DNA of 64,000 bases from Mycoplasmopsis fermentans PG18 (lineage in GTDB: Bacteria > Bacillota_I > Bacilli_A > Mycoplasmatales > Metamycoplasmataceae): the NCBI RefSeq assembly GCF_000209735.1, contig NC_021002.1, positions 709,032 through 773,031 of the forward strand, written 5' to 3'. A program made the position numbers and the translations under genes. Below, in pieces: positions 21,073 through 31,901 of this stretch (position 1 is its first letter; every line of letters starts with the position of its first letter). A model generated the notes under the pieces. It had not been told where the DNA came from. It saw nothing but the letters and a program-made list of their open reading frames with translations, and did not search any database.

Positions 21073-21913
21073 TTACTAACTCTAATTCTTTAATAATTTT
21101 GGCAATTCCATCATTATTATTTGTATCTGTTACATAAGTTGCAACTTTCTTTAAATTCTCTGTTGCATTACCCATTGCAACTGAAATTTTAACAGATTTT
21201 AACATACTTATGTCATTATCAGCATCACCAAAAGCCATTGCTTTTGATAAATCAATATTTTTAATCTTAGCTATTTTTTTTAATGTTTCACCTTTTGATA
21301 TTCCTATTGGCATTATGTCAATAACACCTTTTTGAGAAGATACCGTATATATTTGTTTTGGAAATTTGCTTGCAATTGTAAGTAAGGAGTCTATCTTCTC
21401 TTGTGGAACGTTTTGAGTGATGATTAATATTTTAGCAAAGTTAAATTGGTTACAAGTTTCTTTTAAGCTTCCTTCTTGATAATCTCAACGATAAGGATTA
21501 GTTTCCACTACATTCTTATAGATCATAAATTCGAATCAATAAGGGTTCGAGAAATTATTACCTTTCATACCATTAATATCGTAAGCTAAAAAATCAATTC
21601 TATTCTCTTCTAAAAAGTTAATTAATTCTTGAACAACTTTTTTGTCTAGTCCTTGAAAATAAGGCACTTCTTTAGTGATAGGATCATAAATCATAGCCCC
21701 ATTAACTGCTATTATTGGTAGTTTAATATCTAAATCCTTAATTAATTTATAGTTCATATAATAAGGTCTACCAGTAGCAATTATTATATTTTTATTTTCC
21801 TTTTGAAGCTGTTTTAAAGTGTTTTTGGTTGATTCTAAGATGTTTTTATTATCATCATAGAGTGTACCATCTAAATCAAAAATGAAGTAGTCTATATTAT
21901 TTATTTTGACCAT
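21065..21913 (-). CDS. HAD-superfamily (Cof-type) phosphatase
   Basis: About 282 residues. Motif I is FIFDLDGTLYDD with nucleophile and acid Asp, motif II is IIATGRPYY, and motifs III/IV are KGETLKKIAKI and AMAFGDADNDISML. This is the Cof-type (IIB cap) arrangement of sugar-phosphate phosphatases. ATG 21913 ([10 protein letters not shown]) is preferred. ATG 21922 is possible and has GGAA at closer spacing. It overlaps the upstream epimerase gene by 17 bases and the downstream hypothetical gene by 8, so it is translated within the ula operon. It may remove toxic or dead-end pentose phosphates (inference). Confidence 0.9.
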
Positions 21914-22628
21914 AATAAGCATTCTTTCCGTGCTTACGGTTATAGTGCTTTTCAATCAATGCTTCTTGCGCAGTTGGAGCACTATTATTTGAAACTATTA
22001 AGGTATTAATAGCCATTTTTGCCACTTGTTCAAGTGTTAAGGCTAAGTCAACAGCATCTTTAGGAGATTTGAATGATCAAGCAAAAGGCCCATGTTCTTT
22101 AACTAATGTTGCGGAACAAGCTTTTCAGTCAATCTTGCGTTTTTTAAATGTTTCTATTATTACAAGTCCTGTATTGTGTTCATATTCTCCATCAATTTCT
22201 TTTGGAGTTAGAGCTCTAGCACATGGCACTGGTCCATAAAAATTATCTGCATGTGTTGTACCAAAGCAAGGAATATCTTTACCTGCTTGTGCAAAAGCTA
22301 CTGCATGAGGACTGTGAGTATGAACAATACCTTTTATTTCAGGATTTTCTTTATAAAGTAAGGTATGAGTAGGTGTGTCTGAAGAAGGGCGATATTTAGA
22401 ATCAAATACATTGTTATCTAAATCAGTTATGACCATGTCATCAGCTTTAAGTGTGTCATAAGAAACACCACTTGGTTTAATAACCATATATTTACGGTCT
22501 TGTGTTATACCTGATACATTACCTCAAGTATGAATAACAAGTCCATATTTAACTAATAACATATTAGCTTCATAAACTTCTTGTTTAAGTTTTTTGATTT
22601 CAGATTCATATTTTTTATCAATTGCCAT
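21897..22628 (-). CDS. ulaF: L-ribulose-5-phosphate 4-epimerase (UlaF/AraD type)
   Basis: 243 residues, normal for the class II aldolase-like family. Zinc ligands are visible in [15 protein letters not shown] (two His) and the later KEHGPFAW (third His). [14 protein letters not shown] and HTWGNVSG are further family blocks. It converts L-ribulose 5-phosphate to D-xylulose 5-phosphate, the last step of the ascorbate route and the entry to phosphoketolase. AGGAGG precedes the ATG, which overlaps the stop of ulaE as TAATG. AraD and UlaF cannot be told apart by sequence alone. The operon decides for UlaF. Confidence 0.9.
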
Positions 22629-23506
22629 TATTTGTCACCTCCTACCTTAGCTCACATTTTGTCATAAAAATCATGAGCATCTTTAATGTATTTTATAGCT
22701 TGTGTTTTTGTTTCATTTTCTTTATTTAAAGATCACATTTCTATCATAATAGGTTGGTTCATTTTTAAATCTTTTAATATTTTTAAAAGATAAGGGAAAT
22801 CTACAGTGCCAGTTCCAAAAGGTGTATCTCTAAATTTACCAGGTACAGTATCTTTAAAGTGGAAAGCTACTATATGATTTCTAGCAAGTTCAAATTCGTT
22901 ATACAAATCTTCTTTTTTACTTCATTGATAAATATTACCTAAATCAGGATAGATTTGTAAATATGGACTATTAATCATGTTGATATAAGTCATTGCTCTT
23001 GAATTAGTTCCCATGAATTGAGTATCCATAATTTCAAAAGCTAACATAACTGAATATTTACTTGCTTCAGTAACTGCTCATTTCATTCCTTCAATAAAGT
23101 TTTTTCTTGTTTCTTCATCACCTGGTTCATAATAAACATCATAACCAGCAAGTTGAACAGTTCTAATACCTAATTTTTTGGCTAAAATAATTGCTTTAGT
23201 CATTATTTCTTTGGCTCTAGCTCTGATTTTAGGATCTTTAGAACCAAAAGGATATTTACGATGACCACTAAGGGTCATTGAGTTAAAGTTAAATTTGTGT
23301 TTGATTAGTAAGCTTTGAGCATGAGTAATTTCTTCATCACTTCAGTCTAAGCGAGCTAATCTTTGAGGACTTTCATCAACTGAAAATTCCATAAAGTCAT
23401 AACCAGCTTCTTTAGCAATTATAATTTTTTCTTCTAAGCTAAATTTGTTGTTTATAGCTTTTTCATAGATGCCTAGAAGTCTTTTTTTATTTTCAATATT
23501 TGGCAA
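22628..23506 (-). CDS. ulaE: L-xylulose-5-phosphate 3-epimerase (UlaE)
   Basis: 292 residues with an AP-endonuclease-2-like TIM barrel. Recognised blocks are [11 protein letters not shown] near the start, [31 protein letters not shown] (metal Glu), [10 protein letters not shown] (Asp), [20 protein letters not shown] and PIMIEMW (second Glu). It interconverts L-xylulose 5-phosphate and L-ribulose 5-phosphate. No ATG is available upstream of the first block. TTG 23506 has AAGGA five bases before it and I take it as start. It lies within the last codons of ulaD in another frame. The stop overlaps the ATG of ulaF. Confidence 0.9.
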
Positions 23507-24140
23507 ATTCGTCCTTAAAGGCTTTAGCAGCTAATTCAGGATTTTCAGCATCTCTTAATGATCTTCCAGCTATAAAGATGTAAATAGGAATATCTTTAAA
23601 TAGTTTAATATCTTCAAGAGCAACACCACCTGTAATAGTTACTTTAAAACCTTTTTTAGCAAGTTTTGCAACAGCATCTATGTCTTTTTGTCCTCATTTA
23701 ACTCCACTAGCTTGACTGTCTCTTGAACGGTGTCAAACAACTTGAGGAACTTTTACTTTTGCTCAATCATCAACTTGATCTCAAGTAAAGTTTGAAGTTA
23801 ATTCAATTTGAACTTCTTTATTTTTGCCATATTCTTTGGCTATATTCATTGTTTCAACAATTGTAGGCACTTCAGCTGCACAAATGCATGTTGTAAAGTC
23901 AGCACCATTTTCGAAAAACATTTTTCCAAAAACTTTCCCAGCATCTGCAATTTTGCCATCAGCAACAATGATTTTTGTAGGAAATGCTTCTCTCAAAGCT
24001 TTAATAGCTTTTTTACCTTCTGAAGCAATAAGAATAGTTCCTACTTCAATAATGTCTATGTATTTTTCAACCTTTTTGGCACTTGCAATTGCATCTTCAA
24101 TTGTTAAGTTATCTAAAGCAATTTGTAACATTGGTTTCAT
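23487..24140 (-). CDS. ulaD: 3-keto-L-gulonate-6-phosphate decarboxylase (UlaD)
   Basis: 217 residues, the normal length. It belongs to the OMP-decarboxylase superfamily: LQIALDNLT at the start, [30 protein letters not shown] (the D.K..D motif with catalytic Asp, Lys, Asp), [14 protein letters not shown] and VTITGGV near the phosphate site. It decarboxylates 3-keto-L-gulonate 6-phosphate to L-xylulose 5-phosphate. It is in an operon between the EIIA gene (8-base gap) and ulaE (overlap). Confidence 0.92.
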
Positions 24141-24148
24141 ATTAAGTC

Positions 24149-24634
24149 CTAACTAAGGTATTTAGTATAATCAACACCTTTTATGATATTTATAATTTCT
24201 TCTTTTGTTTTAGCTTGTGCTATTTTTTCAATATTTTGTGGATCTTCAAAAACAGCAATAATTTGTGGAATAGCAACAGATGTATGAGTTTCACCATCTT
24301 TTGCGGCTAGTCCCATAAGGATTTTTACTTCTCTTTCATCTCCTTCAAATTTGATAGGTTTTTTAAGAGTAATAAGTGAGAATCCGTTTCCAAAAACAGC
24401 GTCTTTTGTTGCTGAAGCATGTGGCATAGCAAGACCATCTACTAAAATGAAATATGGTCCATGTTTTTTAATTGACTCTAAAATGCAGTCATAATACTTA
24501 GAATTAATAACTTTTGCTTTTTCTAATGGTAAGCAAGCTTTCTTAATTGCGTCTTTTCAATCTTTAACATCAACATGAGGTACGATTGAATCATTAACAA
24601 TTAAGTTATCTAATAAATTTAATTTATCAGCCAT
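24149..24634 (-). CDS. ulaC: PTS EIIA component, ascorbate type (UlaC)
   Basis: 161 residues. This is a mannitol/fructose-type EIIA domain with phosphorylated His in GLAMPHASATK. Further blocks are ITLKKPIKF and LMGLAAKDGETHTS. It accepts phosphate from HPr and passes it to the EIIB protein encoded two bases upstream. The ATG follows the ulaB stop directly, so the two are coupled. Confidence 0.9.
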
Positions 24635-24636
24635 TA

Positions 24637-24915
24637 TTACATCTTGCTTGATGCATCTTTTAGAGCAGCTTTGATTTCATTAACATCCATGATGTTTTTT
24701 AAACCATAAGCTTTTGCTTTGCCTTTTGATACTTCTGAAACAAAGTTTGAGGTACACAAAACAACATCAAAGTTGTTTACAACTGTTTTGCCTTGACCTA
24801 AACCTAAAGCTTCAACTGTTCCTGGAATTGAAAGTTCTTTCATAGCTTGTTGAACTTTCATTTTAATAATCATACTTGTGCCCATACCTGAGCCACAAAC
24901 ACATAATACTTTCAT
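24637..24915 (-). CDS. ulaB: PTS EIIB component, ascorbate type (UlaB)
   Basis: 92 residues, the usual length for UlaB/SgaB. The phosphocysteine loop is VCGSGMGTSMI near the N terminus. The second half (VVNNFDVVLCTSNF) is typical of lactose/ascorbate-type EIIB. It transfers phosphate from EIIA to the sugar held in the EIIC channel. A terminator-like hairpin separates it from ulaA and may lower its expression relative to ulaA. Confidence 0.92.
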   Translation of the reverse strand: MKVLCVCGSGMGTSMIIKMKVQQAMKELSIPGTVEALGLGQGKTVVNNFDVVLCTSNFVSEVSKGKAKAYGLKNIMDVNEIKAALKDASSKM

Positions 24916-24967
24916 GTTAATCTCCTAAATTTTAATAATTAGTATATATAATTTATATTAATATAAG

Positions 24968-24992
24968 CAATAAAAGCAGAAAATTCTGCCTT
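24968..24992 (-). terminator. Intra-operon hairpin between ulaA and ulaB
   Basis: GCAGAA (24976-24981) pairs with TTCTGC (24984-24989). On the minus strand TTTTATT follows. The stem is short, so it is likely a leaky terminator or a processing/stabilising hairpin within the operon. Confidence 0.55.
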
Positions 24993-25013
24993 TATTTTTA
25001 CTTTTTTGCCTAA

Positions 25014-27152
25014 TTAAGCAGCTTGTTCTGCAACTTCTGGTTGAGGAACTTCTTCAACTGGTGCATTAGCAACTTCTTCAGCTTTCTTTTGATCTTCTAA
25101 AGTTTCGACTTTAACTTTAAGCATTCTTTGGAATACTGTAGGTTTGTGTTGTCTGTGTGAGTCAAAGAATTGAGCAGCAAAGATCATACCAACAACGTAA
25201 AGAGGGAATACGATGTAAGCTGCATATGGGTGTCATCCACCAAGAATCATAATTGAACCAAAGATACATGTTCAGTCAAACATACCATTAAATCCTGTTA
25301 AGAATGGTGTTCTTTGGAATGAAGATAATTTCAAGATTTCTTTCATATCTTTAGCTTTAGCTATTTGGTCTGAAACATATCTTGATAAGTATTGCATATC
25401 TGGGAGAGATATAGCTTTAGCATTTTTACCATGTCCTAAAGTTCAGTTTGTTGTAACTTCACTTAAGCTTTTTAAGATTTTAAATGAATCTTGACTGTTA
25501 ATGTTTGTAATAGCATCATTTAATTGTGCTGCTGAAACAGCTTTAGTAGCATCACCTTGAATAAACAAGTTAGCAGAATTTGCATTTAATGAATCTGTAA
25601 ATGATTTGAATGCATCTGCTTTTGTGAGAGTTTTTTCAAAGTATTGGAAGTCAAGATCTACTTGGTGCATTACACCAAAGTTTTTAATCATACTTAAAGC
25701 AAGAGCAACAACAATAATTTCAACGAAACCAAAGATCATTGGTACTGCAATAGTAGCTTTATATCCACCTGAAGCATTTGCAAATACTCCAATTGAACCT
25801 GAGTTAAAGAACAATGTAATGAATAATGGAACTACCATAACAATTTCAAATCTTGAGTTTGGAATTTGAGCTAATCCAATTACAAGACCCATAGCTAAGA
25901 ATTGGCCAATTGAACCAAATAAGAAACCATAGGTAACTGAGTTTTGGCTGAAACCATATGTGGCAGCAACGTCAACAGCAACAACTGATCCTGGAACTAA
26001 TTTTTCACTAATTCCTTGAAAAGCTTGTTGAAGTTCTGAAACGAACATACGAATACCAGCTTGCAATGTAAGGATAGCAGCAATTAATTGTAATGACCCT
26101 AAAACAAGGTTAATTGGTCAATAAACTGCTCCACCGCCTGGTGTTCATGAACCATAAATTGCTTTGTTTACAAGTCCATTGCTTAAACCAAATCTTACTG
26201 ATGCACCTGCAGGTGCGAATTGAATAATTAAGATAAGGATTAAGAAAATTAATAAGATCAATACACTTTGTGTGAAGATATTGTCTTCTAATAATTTAAC
26301 TTTGTTTGAAAGTTTTTTAGTTTCTGCTGAATCTTCTTTTTTACCGAAGAATTTACCAATTTGGTATGCAATAGCAATACCGAACATTTGTTGGTGACCA
26401 ACACAGAAACCAGCTTTTTGTGTAACAGCATCTGAACCTTTAATTGTTGAAGATGAAGCTACACCTCAGTAAGTACCAAGTAATAAACCTGAGAAGAAGA
26501 TTGTACCGACTTGGCCGCCTACATTAATAGCACCTTCTGCTGTTCTAAATTGTTGTCCTGAGAACATTAATACAAGTACAACTGGAACAACAACAGCTGC
26601 TTGTTGGAACATAACGTGTCCTGTAATCATAAGTGAGTGAACATTTGTTCATCTTCTTAATGCAATTAAAATAATGTTAATTGTTAAACCAATTAATAGG
26701 GCATATGCTAATCATGAAGCAAAACCTTGACCAACTGAGTTAAGGAAGTTTTCTACTGAAACTTGTCCTAAGTATGTATCAAGTGGTGTAAGCCCTTTAC
26801 CGAATTTAGAGAATGCAAGGAACACTGGTTTAGCTAAACCAACAATCATTCCTGAACCGATTTGCATCATTAAGACACCAATCATGGCTTTAAGCATTCC
26901 AATAAGTGAGTCTGAAAAGCCTCTACCTAGTATTAAATAGCCAATGAAGACAATTAATCCGATTAATACAGCGTTAATTCCTAAGAAGTTATTTAATAAT
27001 AAGTCTTTTGCAAAGAATAATGTACCAGCTTTAAAATCTCATTTTTTGAGACCTAAAGCAAGAACATAGAATCCTGCAAAAATAGCGATAACTACAAGAG
27101 CACCAACTAAAGCTTTTCAGTTAAAAGATCTTTTTGTCTTGTTTTCTGACAT
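25014..27152 (-). CDS. ulaA: PTS EIIC component, ascorbate type (UlaA/SgaT)
   Basis: 712 residues with about eleven membrane helices. The typical UlaA core is present (GINAVLIGLIVFIGYLILG, FCVGHQQMFGIAIAYQIGKF, WTPGGGAVYWPINLVLG, NSRFEIVMVVPLFITLFFNS, GFNGMFDWTCIFGSIMILGG). It is longer than the roughly 465-residue enterobacterial protein: extra hydrophilic residues lie between helices in the C-terminal half (about 550-620) and in an acidic Glu/Val/Pro tail. It imports ascorbate or a related lactone with phosphorylation. GGAAGG precedes ATG 27152. The lactonase gene lies 151 bases upstream in the same direction. Confidence 0.92.
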
Positions 27153-27303
27153 AAGATATCCTTCCCCCGAAAAGTGGAATTATTTTGAGTTAAATAAGTA
27201 TATAAGTTATAAGTAATTTTATGTTTTTAAGTTTTTATGGATAAAAATAAATGAATAATTAATTAAGTTAAGTTTAATTTTAATAAATATATAAAAGTTT
27301 AAA

Positions 27304-28365
27304 TTAATCTAGTTTTAGATTTTTTTTAAGTTGTTTTAATTCGTTTGATACTTTTGATGGTTCATATTTACGAGGTTCATCAAATGCAAGAATTTCACGT
27401 GGGTTGTTGATCAAAATGTCATCAATAGCATCTTGAGGAACACCAACTTTTTTAAGTAAAGGAATAAATCTATCAAATAAGTATGAGAATCCAAATGTTT
27501 CTTTACCTTTTGTTAAACCATAGTTACGTTGGTATAGAATTCTACCAGCATCAAGGCTTAATGTTATATGTTTTTGAAGACCTTGGTCTACTAAGTATTT
27601 AATGTTATCTGCAAGAGTTGAGTCAGGGTAGTATTTAACTCTGTCTGGTCCATCAAGACAAAGTGTAACGCCTGTATCTTTAATAACTTTTTCATAGTAG
27701 TATGGGTCTGGGTTTTTATTTAAGTGAGAAATTTGAATTTTACGAGGGTTTGCACCAAAGTCAATTAAGTGTTGTGCAACTTCTAAAGCCATTGTACCTA
27801 ATTGAGTATGTACTAAAATTGGGCAACCTGTTGTAATTGAGGTTCTAGCAGCAACTTCAAGTGCTTTTAATTCAAGACGGTCAATAGCAGCATAACCTGT
27901 ACCAGCTTTAATAATACCAGCTTTAGCTTTACCACGTTTTACAACTGGTCCATTATAGTTGTAAACGTCCATACCTTCTTCAATTTCTGCGACACACATT
28001 TTAACAATGTCGTCTGTTGGAACATTAGCTAATCATGAACAGTATTTGTCATAGAATTTAGCTTTGTGGAAACCTGTAGACATAATAATGTTTGCTTTGC
28101 CTTTGAATGCATTAGCAATTTCCATCATTCTAAATACATCACGTCCAACATTAGGTGGATCCATTGTAACCATTGTTTTTCCACCGTGATCAACGAATTC
28201 TTGAAGTTCTTTTTTAGCAGCTTCAACATCGATCATTAAAAAGTCAATGTGTTCTTCCATTTCAGGGCCACCGTTCTTTATAAGGTGGTCGTGACAGTCA
28301 GTAATACCGATAGAACTAGCAGGCACATCGCCTAGCACAGTCCTAACAAATTTTTCTTTCTTCAT
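27304..28365 (-). CDS. Phospho-furanose lactonase (phosphotriesterase-like amidohydrolase family)
   Basis: 353 residues. This is a binuclear-zinc amidohydrolase with visible ligands His25 and His27 (DCHDH), carboxylated Lys153 (GIIKAGTG), His186 (VHTQ), His214 (ISHLNK) and Asp272 (SLDAGR). Lys217, Lys244, Tyr245, Arg275 and Tyr278 are all present. These are, from memory, the phosphate-binding residues at the same numbers in the M. synoviae enzyme that hydrolyses D-xylono-1,4-lactone 5-phosphate and L-arabino-1,4-lactone 5-phosphate. It is therefore an orthologue, not a true phosphotriesterase. It stands first in the ula operon where UlaG (ascorbate-6-phosphate lactonase, an unrelated metallo-beta-lactamase fold) would be expected. 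AAGGAG precedes ATG. Confidence 0.93.
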
Positions 28366-28764
28366 AAATCTCCTTTTTTGTAATCAATAGAACCCTTTTT
28401 GATTTTTGGTTCTAAACTTATTTTAGATAATAAATTTAATAATTAAAATAAATAAAATTTGCGTATTTTGAAAGTTTTTTCCAAAATTTTTATATGAAAA
28501 TCTTTACAGCTTTTTTTACTTTTCTTGATACCTTATAATATATATAAGCAAAAATACATAAATAAATTGAAAATTATTTTCAAATTTTTAAAATTTTTAA
28601 ATCTCTAAAAATTAACAAAATTAAAAAGATTGTAAAATGTGAAAAATTCTCATTTTTTAAAACTAATTTATTTAAAAACCAAAAAATATATTTTCATTCA
28701 AAACACACTTAAACTTAAAGCATTTATAAGAAAATAAATGTATAAAAAAATTGACAAGCAAAAT
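28366..28764. other. AT-rich intergenic region, operon promoter region
   Basis: About 400 bases with no ORF or structured RNA. It must contain the promoter of the lactonase-ula operon. TATTATAAG on the minus strand near 28535-28545 is a possible -10 element. I found no clear operator palindrome. Confidence 0.4.
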
Positions 28765-28792
28765 AAAAATCTTAGCTTATTGAGCCTAAAGT
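28765..28792 (-). terminator. Terminator of the decayed gene
   Basis: On the minus strand CTTTAGGCT pairs imperfectly with AGCTAAG around CAATA and is followed by ATTTTTATTTT. It lies just past the remnant's last stop at 28795. Confidence 0.6.
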
Positions 28793-28794
28793 TT

Positions 28795-29455
28795 CTACTT
28801 TTTTGCATTATTATATTTATCAATATCATCCATTACTAATTTATATAAACCGTTAGGACAAAAATTACCTTTTAATTAATTTCTTGTTAAACTATTGAAA
28901 TAAGTTGAAAGATCATTGTCTACAACTTTCATTAACTCTACAACATGTCTTAATTCAGTTGCCACATCATGTTTTTTACTATATTCAACAATTGTAACAA
29001 TGTTAGGCAATATTTGTCTAAATGTGACTTTCTCATTTGTCTAATTTGGTCATAAGTTTCTTTTGCTCTAACATTTGCTAACTCAAAACTTTTAATATTG
29101 TTTAAAAGATTATTTGGGCCATTTGCTAAAATATTTTTTATCTTGAGCAACTTTTTTAATAGATTCATTAGCAAGATTTTATATTGAAACTATTTCAGTC
29201 TCATATTTTGGATATGAATCTTTGACAATGCTATATTTAACTAATTTATTAGTTCATTTTTCGATTTGTTGTTTATTTTCTAAATATGTATCTTTAGCTG
29301 GTTTTATTGTTTTTCTCTTTCTTTTGATTATGTCTAGCAACTAAAGCAATTAACAATGCGCCTTTAGCTGTTGCTGTAGTAGTTGTTAATCCTTATAAAA
29401 CTTTAAAACCTTTTATTAGATTTATCCTGACATGATTCAATTCATTGGTCAATTT
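28795..29455 (-). pseudogene. Decayed hypothetical protein gene with several frameshifts
   Basis: Protein-like segments follow one another in alternating frames on the minus strand: LTTTTATAKGALLIALVARH, then DTYLENKQQIEKWTNKLVKY, then ILANGPNNLLNNIKSFELAN, then LPNIVTIVEYSKKHDVATEL, then (after an in-frame TAA at 28876-28878) GNFCPNGLYKLVMDDIDKYN. At least three frameshifts and one stop separate them, so the gene is dead. The first segment could be a membrane helix. I cannot name the family. Confidence 0.65.
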
Positions 29456-29584
29456 TAATCTTTTATTGCATATTTAAATTATGTTTAAAAATGCTTAATA
29501 ATGTTATTTTTGTATTTTTTAAATGATAAAAATCACTTGAAAATACATATTTTTTATAAATTTTTCACACAATAATTCATTGAT

Positions 29585-29626
29585 TATTTTATTAATAAGC
29601 CTATAAAACAGTTGTTTTGGTAAAAG
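29585..29626 (+). repeat. Dispersed recombinase-site-like motif, copy C
   Basis: CTATAAAACAG at 29601-29611 is followed by the right arm TTGTTTTGGTAAAA. The left arm is diverged. It lies downstream of lysS in a non-coding stretch. Confidence 0.7.
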
Positions 29627-29661
29627 AGATGTATTTTTAACTTTTGCTTTTTATGAAAAAA

Positions 29662-29692
29662 GATAAAAAAATACCCTTTTATCTAGGGCATT
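29662..29692 (-). terminator. Terminator of lysS
   Basis: On the minus strand GCCCT and AGGGT pair around AGATAAA and a T run follows (ATTTTTTTATC). Confidence 0.7.
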
Positions 29693-29703
29693 AAATAATA
29701 TTA

Positions 29704-31170
29704 TTATTTTTTGATTCTTTTTAGTGTGGGAAATAAAAGTACATCTCTAATAGAATCTGTTTCAGTTAATAACATAACTAAACGGTCAATTCCAATTCCA
29801 CAACCACCTGTTGGAGGCATGCCATATTCTAAAGCATCAACAAAGTCATAGTCAATATCACTTGCTTCATCATTACCTTTATTCTTTTCTTCTAATTGAC
29901 TTTCGAATCTTTCTAATTGGTCAATTGGATCACTTAATTCTGTATACATGTTGGCATATTCTTTTGTGTTAATAAATAATTCAGCACGTTCAGTAAATCT
30001 TGGATCATCACTCTTAGCACTTAAAGGAGAAATTTCAATTGGATGTCCATATAAGAATGTAGGTTGAATTAATGTTGGTTCAACTAATTCTTCATATAAA
30101 GCATTAATAATGTGTCCAATAGTAAAGAATTTTTCGATTTTGATTTTGTAAGCTTTAGCTACTTCAATAGCTTCTTCTAAAGTAATTTTTCTAAAGTTTT
30201 TACCAGTTTTCTTGCTTACTTCATCAATCATATTTACACGCTTAAATGGTTTTGATAAATCAACTTCAACACCATTTGTTACAAATTTACTTTTACCAAT
30301 TTTTTTGCAAAGTTCTTTAATTAATGTTTCAGTTCTATTCATCATACCTTCAACATTTGAATAAGCTTCATAAAATTCAATAGTTGTAAATTCAGGGTTA
30401 TGTGTTGTGTCGTATCCTTCATTTCTGAATATGCGACCCATTTCATAAACTCTTTCAAATCCACCAACAACTAATTTTTTAAGCGGAATTTCTGTTGCTA
30501 TTCGTAAAACAAAATCTTGGTTCAATGAATTATGATGTGTAGTAAATGGTTTAGCAGCTGCTCCTGAAAGATAATCATGCAAAAATGGAGTCTCAGCTTC
30601 TAAATAATCAAGTTTATTAAAGTAATCTCTAATTCATTGAACAATTTTTGTTCTCATAATGAATGTATTTCTTGATTCTGGATTAGTAATTAAATCTAAG
30701 TATCTGTGACGATATCTTTCTTCAGTATCAGTTAATCCATGAAATTTATCTGGAAGGGGTTTAAGAGCTTTAGTTAATAATTGAATATCTTGAGCCCTAA
30801 CTGTCATTTCACCTGTATGAGTTTTCATTAATAGACCTCTAACTCATAAAATGTCCCCTAAGTCAAATGTTTCAACTATTTTAGTTAATTCAGGATTTTC
30901 TTTTTTATTGAAATAAACTTGAATTGTTCCTTTACGATCTTTTAATACTAAGAAAGGTCCTCTAGCTGTAATTAATCTACCACTAATATTTTTCTTAACT
31001 TTTTTAGCTTCTAATTCTTCTCTAGCAAATTGACCATATTTTTTATTAAGTTCATCACTTGTACTCAATTTACCTAGACCATAAGCTTTTTTAAAAGGTA
31101 CTACATCAAATTTTTTATAAAATTCTAGTTTATCACGACGAATTTGTTCTTGTTCTGTGTATTTTGTCAT
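29704..31170 (-). CDS. lysS: Lysyl-tRNA synthetase, class II
   Basis: 488 residues, the normal length. An N-terminal OB-fold anticodon-binding domain (about 60-150, [15 protein letters not shown]) comes before the class II catalytic core. Motif 1 lies around [18 protein letters not shown], motif 2 is [24 protein letters not shown], and motif 3 is [14 protein letters not shown]. It charges tRNA-Lys in the cytoplasm. Two TGA Trp codons interrupt the standard-code reading. AAGGAG precedes ATG 31170. Confidence 0.97.
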
Positions 31171-31249
31171 GTTTTTCTCCTTATTATTAATATTAAAATT
31201 AATTATAAAGTAAATAATTAAAGAATTTAATTAATTTTTAATATGAAAG

Positions 31250-31293
31250 TTATAAAAGTGAAATTCACTAAAATGGTGGTCTCACTTTTATAA
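31250..31293. repeat. Solo IS30-end hairpin
   Basis: TTATAAAAGTGA (31250-31261) is a perfect inverted repeat of TCACTTTTATAA (31282-31293). The inner sequence TTCACTAAAATGGTGG is shared with the right end of the IS30-type element at 10881-10895. No transposase accompanies it. It directly abuts the IS3 relic and may act as a terminator or as a miniature element. Confidence 0.75.
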
Positions 31294-31297
31294 CTTT

Positions 31298-31588
31298 AAA
31301 TTCATTTTAGATTTTCTTCCTTTTTTCTTTTCCATAGCAAAAGAATTATAACCAAACTTTTTGTATTTCTCTATCACTGAATAGCATGTTGAATAAGAGT
31401 TATTCATTATTTTAGATATTTCTAAAATACTAAATTCTCGAAGATATAATTCGACAATTTTTATCTTTTGATCAAGCATTAATTTTAAATAACCTTTTAT
31501 TTCTCTATTTCATTTGTTTTTTTTCTTTTTTAAATTTGAATTGCATAAAAATGAATCACTTTCCAAAAAGTCCGGAATTTGGGGTTCA
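31298..31588 (-). mobile_element. Relic of the IS3-family element (right end with broken orfA)
   Basis: This corresponds to 20265-20557 of the intact IS3 copy at high identity, including the right inverted repeat that ends GGGGTTCA at 31588. It contains the first part of orfA (EFSILEISKIMNNSYSTCYS), but the start is out of frame because of a length change in a poly-T run near 31520-31535. The left part of the element is missing, cut exactly where the IS30-end hairpin begins. Confidence 0.85.
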
Positions 31589-31901
31589 CTATACGATGCT
31601 TAGTGGAGAACCAAGTAAAATTAGTTTCTTCATTCTAATAATTCCTTTTCTATTCTATTTATTATCACGATGAAGTTATATAAAAATGTGATTTTTTTAA
31701 AAAATTTCAATATTTTTTTACACAAAAAATTACAAATTTATATATAAATTTTTAACCAATATCATTGTTTGATAGTTGTTTTGGTAAAATTAACTATTTC
31801 TTTAAAACTAGACCCTATCATTTTTTTAAAACAAAAAATAATAAAAAAAATAATATTGTGGTAATATATAAATGCAAAAATAAATGTTTTGTAAATAGCG
31901 T
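31589..31901. other. Intergenic region before the tRNA-Arg pair, with a half motif
   Basis: No ORF. TAGTTGTTTTGGTAAAAT at 31773-31790 matches the right arm of the dispersed motif (compare copy C) without the core. The tRNA promoter probably lies near 31855-31880, but no box is convincing. Confidence 0.45.

Noticed and set aside
27304-28365. Annotation as phosphotriesterase
   Set aside because: Operon context and the phosphate-binding residues point to the mycoplasma phospho-furanose lactonase subgroup.
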